From contig JACCSD010000299.1 of assembly GCA_013813185.1 (NCBI GenBank), positions 1 through 5,859 of the forward strand: DNA of 5,859 nt, written 5' to 3'. The DNA is from Burkholderiaceae bacterium (GTDB lineage Bacteria > Pseudomonadota > Gammaproteobacteria > Burkholderiales > Burkholderiaceae_F). The translations under genes were made by a program, and so were the position numbers. Below are positions 1 to 5,482 of this stretch, piece after piece (the first letter of the stretch is position 1; each line of letters starts with the position of its first letter). The notes under the pieces are model-generated. The model searched no databases and was not told the DNA's origin. It saw only the letters and a list, made by a program, of their open reading frames with translations.

Positions 1-1632
1 GGACTCAAGAGCGCGATCACGCAAGTGCTGCTGCTCTCGCTGGTGCTCGAAGTGTTGGCGATCGCGACGCCGTTCTTCCTGCAACTGGTGGTCGATCGTG
101 TCGTCGTCGGGCGCGATCGTGATCTGCTCGCGGTGCTCGGCATCGGATTCGTTTTGCTGGCAGTGACGATCGCCATCGTCACCGGGCTGCGCGCCTGGCT
201 CGGTGTTTACATCAGCACGCGGCTGAACCTGCAGCTGCTCGACACGCTGTTCGCGCGGCTGCTTCGTTTGCCGCTTGCGTGGTTCGAGAAGCGGCATATC
301 GGCGACATCGTGTCGCGCTTCCGCTCGGTCGATGCGATCCAGCGCACGTTGACCCTGACGTTCCTTGAAACTTTCATGGACGGCGTGATGGTGCTGGTCA
401 CGCTCGCCGTGATGCTCTGGTACAGCCCCACGCTGACCTTGATCGTTGTGATCGCCGCGGTCTGCTACGGCCTGCTGCGCTGGACGATGTACGGGCCGCA
501 GCGGCGCGCGACCGACGAGCGCATCGTGCACGAGGCGAAAGCGTCCACTCACTTCATCGAGACGCTGCGCGGCATGATGGCGATCAAGCTCAACCTGCGC
601 GAATCCGAGCGCCGCTCCGCGTACCTGAATCACGTCGTCGATCAGACCAACGCCGATGTGCGCGTACAGAACCTGGCGCTGCTGCAGCGTGCGGGCAACG
701 TCCTGGTGTTCGGCATCGAGAACGTGCTGGTGATCTGGCTCGGCGCCTACGCCGTGCTCGACAACCAGCTGTCGGTGGGCATGCTGTTCGCGTTCCTGTT
801 GTTCAAGCTGCTGTTCATTACGCGCGTCAACAACCTGGTCGACAAGACGATCGAGTTCCGGATGCTCGACCTGCACGCGGACCGCGTGGCCGACATCGCG
901 CTGGCCGAACCCGAGGGTGGTCCGTCCGAGCTGCCGGCGGTAGCGCGCGCCGACGCGCCATCAGCTCCCTTCGTGTTGCAAGGACGCGACATCGGCTTCG
1001 CTTACGGCATCGAGGGCTTCGTGTTCCGGGGGGTCGACTTTGCCGCCAAGCCCGGCGAAATGGTCGCGATCGTCGGGCCGAGCGGCGCCGGAAAGACCAC
1101 GCTAGTCAAGGTGTTGGCGGGCTTGCTCGACCGGACCGAAGGGTCGCTGACAGCAGCCGGCCGCGATGTCCGCGACTGGGACAAAGCGGCTTACCGCAGC
1201 CGAATCGGCGTCGTCATGCAGGATGACCACCTGTTCGTTGGCACGATCGAAGACAACATCAGCTTCTTCGACCCGGAACACGATGCACAGCGGGTGCAGG
1301 ACTGTGCCCGCCTGGCGATGGTCGATCAGGAAATCGACGCCATGCCGATGCAGTTCAACACGATCGTCGGCAGCCTGGGTATGGCGCTATCGGGCGGGCA
1401 GCGCAGCCGGGTCTTATTGGCTCGCGCTCTGTACCGCCGGCCGCAGATACTTTTCTTGGACGAAACGTTCGATCAGATCGACCTGGCGAAGGAACGAGCA
1501 ATCACCGATGGCTTGCGCAAAACCGGAATCGGGCTGGTAATCGTCAGCCACCGCCCGGAGACCGTGGGGGCGGTGGATCGGATTGTTAGGCTAGGCGAGA
1601 CACCAGCCGTTTCGAATCAGCTGGCAGCTTAG
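1..1632 (+). CDS. Peptidase-type (C39/bacteriocin-exporter class) ABC transporter, membrane and ATPase domains; 5' end outside window
   Basis: This is an inner-membrane ABC exporter subunit that probably exports, and may also cleave, double-glycine-leader peptides. The frame is open from base 1. The GTG at 25 is not a credible start because it falls inside the first transmembrane segment, so the true start and any N-terminal C39 protease domain lie upstream. Hydrophobic segments fill roughly 22-210, 370-490 and 670-830. The nucleotide-binding domain follows: Walker A GPSGAGKTT (1075-1101), Q-loop Q at 1219, signature LSGGQ (1387-1401), Walker B FLDE with catalytic Glu at 1462, and switch His at 1549. 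The run VMQDDHLFVGTIEDNISFF is typical of CvaB/LagD-like peptide exporters. The usual ATSALD after the catalytic Glu is replaced by TFDQID. A gene for a GG-leader peptide converges on its 3' end, supplying a likely substrate. Its HlyD-like partner would be upstream. The exporter class is well supported; the presence of C39 is inferred from the subfamily. Confidence 0.92.
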   Translation, partial: GLKSAITQVLLLSLVLEVLAIATPFFLQLVVDRVVVGRDRDLLAVLGIGFVLLAVTIAIVTGLRAWLGVYISTRLNLQLLDTLFARLLRLPLAWFEKRHIGDIVSRFRSVDAIQRTLTLTFLETFMDGVMVLVTLAVMLWYSPTLTLIVVIAAVCYGLLRWTMYGPQRRATDERIVHEAKASTHFIETLRGMMAIKLNLRESERRSAYLNHVVDQTNADVRVQNLALLQRAGNVLVFGIENVLVIWLGAYAVLDNQLSVGMLFAFLLFKLLFITRVNNLVDKTIEFRMLDLHADRVADIALAEPEGGPSELPAVARADAPSAPFVLQGRDIGFAYGIEGFVFRGVDFAAKPGEMVAIVGPSGAGKTTLVKVLAGLLDRTEGSLTAAGRDVRDWDKAAYRSRIGVVMQDDHLFVGTIEDNISFFDPEHDAQRVQDCARLAMVDQEIDAMPMQFNTIVGSLGMALSGGQRSRVLLARALYRRPQILFLDETFDQIDLAKERAITDGLRKTGIGLVIVSHRPETVGAVDRIVRLGETPAVSNQLAA

Positions 1633-1634
1633 GC

Positions 1635-1672
1635 AAAAATAACCGGACAGTCCTCGTCGGGGCCGTCCGGCT
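1635..1672 (-). terminator. Rho-independent terminator of the GG-leader peptide gene
   Basis: Read on the minus strand, AGCCGGAC (1672-1665) pairs with GTCCGGTT (1648-1641) in an 8-bp stem with one G-U pair. It is followed by ATTTTT (1640-1635). Read on the plus strand, the wobble becomes an A-C mismatch and no T-run follows, so the structure suits the minus strand only. It lies 67 nt beyond the stop codon of the minus-strand peptide gene, which supports that gene being real and transcribed alone. Confidence 0.65.
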
Positions 1673-1739
1673 AAGCTCGTAGAGCAAAGAAACTCTTAGT
1701 GATGGCTCGTAAGACTTTTGTTAGGGGCGGCGTTCTTCT

Positions 1740-1868
1740 TTAGGCCAGGATCGTTCCCCAATTTCCGCCGCCTACCATATCGAGCTCGGAGATAGACAGT
1801 TCGAAAGTTTGCTGTTCGGACACTTCAACAACGTTTTCTTCTGAGACTTCCGATTCGATCTTGTTCAT
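1740..1868 (-). CDS. Double-glycine-leader peptide precursor (42 aa) with predicted 7-residue product
   Basis: This is a small precursor likely exported and processed by the convergent ABC transporter. The leader is strongly acidic, with nine Asp/Glu against one Lys. Residues 24-35, LSISELDMVGGG, match the class II bacteriocin/pheromone consensus LSxxELxxIxGG at every fixed position, with Val for Ile. In that register cleavage falls after Gly35 and releases NWGTILA; a cut after Gly34 would give GNWGTILA. AGAGGT (1879-1874) sits 5 nt before the ATG, and a terminator follows downstream. Bacteriocins usually have cores of 20 residues or more, so this looks more like a signalling pheromone, or like a precursor shortened by a nonsense codon: after the TAA the same frame stays open for 22 codons with a basic, amphipathic character. 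It could also be a decayed bacteriocin. Seen directly: the ORF, leader motif, RBS and terminator. Inferred: export, cleavage site and signalling role. Confidence 0.8.
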   Translation of the reverse strand: MNKIESEVSEENVVEVSEQQTFELSISELDMVGGGNWGTILA

Positions 1869-2058
1869 TTAGTACCTCTACGAGTGATGGTTTCGAATAT
1901 TTGATTTTTAGTCGGTGCGTCACATAAGCTGATCGGCACACGAGCGAAGTTTGATCTAAGGAGAACCGGCGGGAATCACCCGCATTTGGCGACTTCCGCT
2001 CTAGCCACGGCAGGAGCAAGCAATCACAATCCCACAGCCCATAATTTCTGCCGTCGGG
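1869..2058. promoter_or_regulatory. Divergent intergenic region between the peptide gene and the HD-GYP gene
   Basis: These 190 nt must hold the promoters for both divergent genes. They are A+T-rich near the peptide gene: 22 of the 60 bases in 1861-1920 are G or C. On the plus strand, TTGATT (1901-1906) and CATAAG (1923-1928), 16 nt apart, form a weak sigma-70-like pair. CATAAT (2040-2045) is a better -10 hexamer but has no matching -35 and would leave a leader of only about 7 nt. A small hairpin, GCGGG-aatca-CCCGC, lies at 1969-1983. TGTGA on the minus strand (1926-1922) resembles a CRP/Clp half-site, without a second half. I see no convincing promoter for the peptide gene and no riboswitch. 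Confidence 0.3.
1874..1879 (-). promoter_or_regulatory. Ribosome binding site of the GG-leader peptide gene
   Basis: AGAGGT lies 5 nt upstream of the minus-strand ATG at 1868. It fixes the start of the 42-codon gene and argues against the longer minus-strand frame that overlaps it. It lies partly inside the 9-mer CTCGTAGAG, whose exact complement occurs in the 3' untranslated region (1676-1684). Confidence 0.65.
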
Positions 2059-3921
2059 ATGTCCACTGCAACTCACGAAGATTTAGAAGTTCTGGAGCGC
2101 GAAATCAAGGCGAACCTCGCATCGGCAAGTGCCGACGCGGTTTCGTTCCTGAATGAGGCGCTTAAGCGACTGCGTAGTATTCCGTTCACCGTCGATCCGA
2201 AGCGGCGAGTCAGCTGCCTGATCGATATCGCATCGCAGTTTTTCCATCAGGGACAGAGCACTTTCAATGGTGTCGAACCTGCAGCGCTGGCGGTAATGCT
2301 CGCGCGCGATTCCGGCGACCGCGTTCTTCTAAGACGCGCCCTGACAGTGCAAGCAGCGGTTCTTTACTCAACTAACAATCCCGGGGATGCCCTAACCGCG
2401 CTTTCAGAAGCCCTCGAAATCGCGGACGAAGTAAACGACGAGATCGGAAAGGTTGCGGTCTGGAATAACCTCGGAAATGCATTTTACGAGGCCGCACTTT
2501 ATTCTGATGCGAGAGATTGCGGCGAGCGAGCTATGCGTTTGGCAACAGGATCTGCGGTTCTTCGCTCCTTTAAGGCAGTTGCACTAGCGAATGTCGCTCT
2601 TTGTTGTTTACACATGCAAGAGTATGAAACGGGACTGAACAGTATTCGAGATTCCATTGGACTCAGGCACACACCCGACTCGCCAGGCGAAATATTGAAT
2701 CGTGTATTCGCGGAGGGTACGTACACGCGCTTGTTGCTTGCTCTTGGGAGGGTCGCCGAGGCCTCCGAACGCGCACAAATCGCCAAGGAGTTGGCTGCAA
2801 AGGCGAAGTCCGTCCGCGCAGATATTTCAGCCGCCTGCTCGGAAGGGCTCGTCGAGGTTTACTCGGGCCTAGGTGACGTCGGTCTTTCGAGAGGCATGGC
2901 AGCACTTGAAAAGGCCCGATCGGTTAAGCCGCAACTGCGCGAAACACTATTAGCCCTCGTGCAGGCCCACGAGAAGGCCGGACGACCCGAGCGGGCCTTG
3001 GCATTGCACCGCGAACTGACACTGCACATACGAAAGGCGCAACACGACAGCATCGTGCGCCACCAAGAACTCCACTTGCAGCAGATTGAAACCGGTCACC
3101 AGTTTCCAGATCACCTATTGAGTGCCAAGGAAGCTGAGCTGAGCGACAAAATCGCTGCGCAAACCGTAGGCGTTAAACAAGGGGACTTGCTTGAGCAAAT
3201 GGCGTTCACTGCCGAATTGAGAGACGACCCGACTGGGGAACATTGCTATCGCGTCGCGAAACTCACTTCGCTCTTGGCGAGGCAACTCGGCCAATCGGAT
3301 GATGCCTGCGAGACGCTCGATCTGGCTGCGCGCTTGCATGATATTGGCAAGGTCGGCATTCCTGATTCGTTGATGCAGAAGCCTCAGCCGCTCTCGGAAG
3401 GAGAGCGGCAGATTTTGCAAACGCACTCAGCCACCGGTGCTGATCTGCTGGCGAAAACCAAAGTTTCGTACAGCGAACTCGCCAGTGACATTGCAAGACA
3501 CCATCACGAGAGGTGGGATGGAAACGGCTACCCCGAAGGTATTTCGGGCTCGGCGATTCCGCTGGCGGCCCGAATCGTCGGCTTATGTGACTCCTACGAC
3601 GCGCTGACGCACGAAAAGGCCTATCGCCGCGCCTTTTCCAGCGACGAGGCGATCAGCGAGATCCTCCGTTTGCGCGAACTTCAGTTCGACCCCCACTTGG
3701 TCGACCTTTTTGTTCCGATGGTGATGAGTTTGCGGGGCGAGCACGACGACCTGGACGAGTTCCTGGGCGCCGCGGCGCGCCAGACTGCGCTCAACGCCGC
3801 CCGCCTGAAGATCGCCGAGTCGCTGGCCAAGCCGATCGAAGGCTTGGAGTCGCTGAATTTGCCGCCTCCGACCATCGAGCGCCGACTGATCCGGCGCACG
3901 TTGCCCAAACCGCCGCGCTAG
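2059..3921 (+). CDS. TPR-HD-GYP protein, probable cyclic-di-GMP phosphodiesterase (620 aa)
   Basis: This protein probably hydrolyses cyclic-di-GMP in the cytoplasm; no signal peptide or membrane segment is seen. Residues about 90-325 form TPR-like helical pairs, clearest at 92-122, 131-163, 172-203 and 296-325. A charged, probably coiled linker (about 325-380) leads to an HD-GYP domain at about 380-555. The metal and signature residues are present: RDDPTGEH (388-395), HDIGK with His427/Asp428, His456, HHHE (481-484), GYP at 490-492, and DSYDAL (511-516). The catalytic core therefore looks intact. ATG 2059 is the first start codon after an in-frame stop at 2002, and it has no clear Shine-Dalgarno sequence. 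The gene diverges from the GG-leader peptide gene. The N-terminal half is less G+C-rich than the C-terminal end. The TPR region is probably the input domain; its ligand is unknown, and a short peptide is one candidate. Confidence 0.93.
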   Translation: MSTATHEDLEVLEREIKANLASASADAVSFLNEALKRLRSIPFTVDPKRRVSCLIDIASQFFHQGQSTFNGVEPAALAVMLARDSGDRVLLRRALTVQAAVLYSTNNPGDALTALSEALEIADEVNDEIGKVAVWNNLGNAFYEAALYSDARDCGERAMRLATGSAVLRSFKAVALANVALCCLHMQEYETGLNSIRDSIGLRHTPDSPGEILNRVFAEGTYTRLLLALGRVAEASERAQIAKELAAKAKSVRADISAACSEGLVEVYSGLGDVGLSRGMAALEKARSVKPQLRETLLALVQAHEKAGRPERALALHRELTLHIRKAQHDSIVRHQELHLQQIETGHQFPDHLLSAKEAELSDKIAAQTVGVKQGDLLEQMAFTAELRDDPTGEHCYRVAKLTSLLARQLGQSDDACETLDLAARLHDIGKVGIPDSLMQKPQPLSEGERQILQTHSATGADLLAKTKVSYSELASDIARHHHERWDGNGYPEGISGSAIPLAARIVGLCDSYDALTHEKAYRRAFSSDEAISEILRLRELQFDPHLVDLFVPMVMSLRGEHDDLDEFLGAAARQTALNAARLKIAESLAKPIEGLESLNLPPPTIERRLIRRTLPKPPR

Positions 3922-3958
3922 CCGGGCTGGCGCAGCACCGCTCCCAGCGCGCCTCCCT

Positions 3959-4480
3959 TTAGTGTTTCGGAATGCACGCCAGGCGGCGTGCCGCCGTCTC
4001 ATCGAGCCAGCCTTCTTCCGCAAGCGCCCGAATCCGCGCCACAGTGTCGAGGTCGGCGCGCTCGTAGGCCTGCTTGCGCAGTGCGGTCGTGACGTCGTCG
4101 AGCTCGCAGTCGCCGGCCGTTTCGTCTGACTCATATATAAAGCGCAGGAACAGCAGCTCCGGCTGCGGTTCTTCGATTTCGATGCGCATCCGGCTCGCCG
4201 GCCAGGTCGGCCCGGCGCTGGTGTGTATCTCACTGCGACTCTGTGGCGTCAAACGCACACGGTCTTCGACCTTGAACGAGCCGAAGTCGAGCGTTCGCAA
4301 CAGCTCGATCTCTTCGCCCACCTGCCGCCGTGAATGAATCGTTGCTGTCTCGAGGCCGAATACGAACTGCGTCGGGTCCTCAGCGCGCAGCACCAGGCCG
4401 CGCCACAGCTGCTCGCGCGTCAGGGTGTCGAGCAACGGCATCAACGGGTCGTTGATCTGTATCAGGTGTTCGAACCGCAC
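3959..4480 (-). CDS. DUF1857-like SRPBCC-fold protein (173 aa)
   Basis: The N-terminus, FEHLIQINDP..PLLDTLTREQLWRGLVLRAEDP, is characteristic of the DUF1857 family within the SRPBCC (START/Bet v1-like) superfamily, whose fold forms a deep hydrophobic pocket. The bacterial members have no established function, so none is assigned. No signal peptide or membrane segment is seen, so it is probably cytosolic. The chosen start is GTG at 4480 because it preserves the family-typical opening M-(R/K)-F-E-H-L-I-Q-I-N-D; no strong Shine-Dalgarno sequence precedes it, only AAGG about 13 nt upstream and a C-run next to the start. Residues after about 137 form a charged C-terminal helix. The gene converges on the HD-GYP gene with 37 nt between the stops, and diverges from the lipoprotein gene with a 90-nt gap. 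It looks like a stand-alone housekeeping or accessory gene. Confidence 0.85.
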   Translation of the reverse strand: MRFEHLIQINDPLMPLLDTLTREQLWRGLVLRAEDPTQFVFGLETATIHSRRQVGEEIELLRTLDFGSFKVEDRVRLTPQSRSEIHTSAGPTWPASRMRIEIEEPQPELLFLRFIYESDETAGDCELDDVTTALRKQAYERADLDTVARIRALAEEGWLDETAARRLACIPKH

Positions 4481-4570
4481 GGGGGGATTCTGCCTTAGTC
4501 GCTCTCGGCTTAACCCCTTTCGCTGCGCGCGGCCGTTTCACTGGTCTGACCCACCACTCAGGAGAGTGAC
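4481..4570. promoter_or_regulatory. Divergent 90-nt promoter region with hairpin presenting the lipoprotein RBS
   Basis: This gap separates two divergent starts and should contain both promoters. Just before the plus-strand ATG, CACTC (4555-4559) and GAGTG (4564-4568) flank the tetraloop AGGA, so the Shine-Dalgarno AGGAGA (4560-4565) falls in the loop and the first bases of the 3' arm. A short palindrome, GGTC-t-GACC, lies at 4543-4551. AACCCC (4512-4517) and CGTTTC (4534-4539), 16 nt apart, faintly resemble an ECF-type promoter. None of these is strong on its own. Confidence 0.3.
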
Positions 4571-5431
4571 ATGTTGATCAGAATGCTGGCCGCGGCGTCC
4601 GCCCTGGCTTTGACTGCTTGTGCAACGCCCGCGACCGCCGTCGGCTCGATGGTCGACGTGAATGTGACCGATCGCATTACGGGCGAGACGCTGCCGATGT
4701 ACTGGCACGACGGTCGCTGGTGGGTTCCCGGCAAACCGGGCAATCGGTACGCCGTTACTCTGACCAACCGCAGCGGTGGCCGGACGTTGACCGTGATTTC
4801 AGTCGACGGCGTCAACGTCGTGTCGGGAGAAACCGCGGCGCACGACCAGACCGGCTATGTGCTGAACCATGGCCAGCACGCCCAGATCACCGGTTGGCGC
4901 AAGAATCTTGCGCGCGTTGCGGCGTTTGAGTTCACCGCGTTGCCCAATTCGTACGCTGCGCGCACAGGCCGCCCGGACAATGTCGGTGTGATCGGCGTTG
5001 CGGTGTTTCGGGAAAGGGTGCGTTACGTGCCGCCGCCGGAGCCGGTGTCGCCTCCGTTGTCGCGTTCGAAATCGGGGGCCGCGCAAGATTCGGCGCGCGG
5101 AGACGCGACAGCGCAAGCCCCCGCGAGCCCTTCAGCCTCGAACGAGGCATTGGCAGATGCGCGCGCCGAACGCAGAGATCAACAGCAGCAGCGGCAGCAG
5201 GAACAGCGACTTGGCACCGGCCACGGAAGCAGCGAATACGCACCGACGCAACACGTTGCGTTTGAACGCGCGCAATCGACGCCCGACGAGTTGATCACGA
5301 TTCACTACGACAGCCGCGACAATCTGATCGCGATGGGCGCGATTCCGCGGCCACTGGCGCGCCCGCATCGCGCGCCCGAGCCCTTCCCCGCCCCGGTCGG
5401 TTTCGTTCCCGATCCGCCGCGCCGCTGGTAG
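4571..5431 (+). CDS. Probable lipoprotein or periplasmic protein of unknown function (286 aa)
   Basis: The product is exported. Residues 1-16 form a signal peptide ending in the lipobox LTAC (14-17), so lipidation at Cys17 is likely. ATPATA just downstream could instead serve signal peptidase I. Residues about 26-150 form a compact region rich in beta-prone sequence and aromatic residues (MYWHDGRWWVPG, YAVTLTNRSGG, SVDGVNVVSGETA, FTALPNSYAARTGRP, VGVIGVAVF). I recognise this pattern from uncharacterised proteobacterial proteins but know no function. Residues about 153-286 are low-complexity and probably disordered: Pro/Ala/Ser-rich, with a glutamine tract at 204-212, a short ITIHYDSRDNLIAMG island, and a Pro/Arg-rich end. 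AGGAGA lies 5 nt before the ATG. An ECF sigma gene starts 45 nt downstream on the same strand, so the two are probably co-transcribed. The protein could belong to the sigma factor's envelope-related regulon; that is inference. Confidence 0.83.
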   Translation: MLIRMLAAASALALTACATPATAVGSMVDVNVTDRITGETLPMYWHDGRWWVPGKPGNRYAVTLTNRSGGRTLTVISVDGVNVVSGETAAHDQTGYVLNHGQHAQITGWRKNLARVAAFEFTALPNSYAARTGRPDNVGVIGVAVFRERVRYVPPPEPVSPPLSRSKSGAAQDSARGDATAQAPASPSASNEALADARAERRDQQQQRQQEQRLGTGHGSSEYAPTQHVAFERAQSTPDELITIHYDSRDNLIAMGAIPRPLARPHRAPEPFPAPVGFVPDPPRRW

Positions 5432-5438
5432 CGATGCA

Positions 5439-5482
5439 GTTCATCGCGCGGATGTTAGGAGGCACAATGCCGCGCGATGAGC
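5439..5482 (+). promoter_or_regulatory. Hairpin sequestering the sigma-factor start codon
   Basis: CATCGCGCGG (5442-5451) is the exact reverse complement of CCGCGCGATG (5470-5479). Three further outer pairs (T5441-A5480, T5440-G5481, G5439-C5482) make 13 consecutive pairs. The 18-nt loop (5452-5469) contains the Shine-Dalgarno AGGAGG (5457-5462), while the sigma ATG (5477-5479) is inside the 3' arm. The 5' arm begins 8 nt after the upstream gene's stop codon, close enough for a terminating ribosome to open it. The pairing is seen directly; the regulatory role is inferred. Confidence 0.55.

Noticed and set aside
1922..1926. TGTGA half-site resembling a CRP/Clp operator
   Set aside because: The second half of the palindrome is missing.
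2001..2042. 13-codon Cys-containing minus-strand ORF (MGCGIVIACSCRG)
   Set aside because: It has no convincing RBS, is too short to judge and has no leader motif; most likely chance.
1825..2076. 83-codon minus-strand frame spanning the intergenic region
   Set aside because: It lacks an RBS at its GTG, overlaps the start of the HD-GYP gene and the GG-peptide gene in another frame, and shows no recognisable family features.
3926..3948. Hairpin GCTGG/CCAGC between the convergent HD-GYP and DUF1857-like genes
   Set aside because: It is only a 5-bp stem with a 13-nt loop and no T-run on either strand, so it cannot be called a terminator.
3583..4233. 216-codon minus-strand frame
   Set aside because: It is antisense to the HD-GYP 3' end and overlaps the DUF1857-like gene out of frame. 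Its Arg/Ser-rich composition is typical of a shadow frame in high-GC DNA.
4512..4539. ECF-like promoter AACCCC-N16-CGTTTC before the lipoprotein gene
   Set aside because: The match is loose, the spacing from AAC to CGT is longer than usual, and no similar motif is found near the sigma gene.
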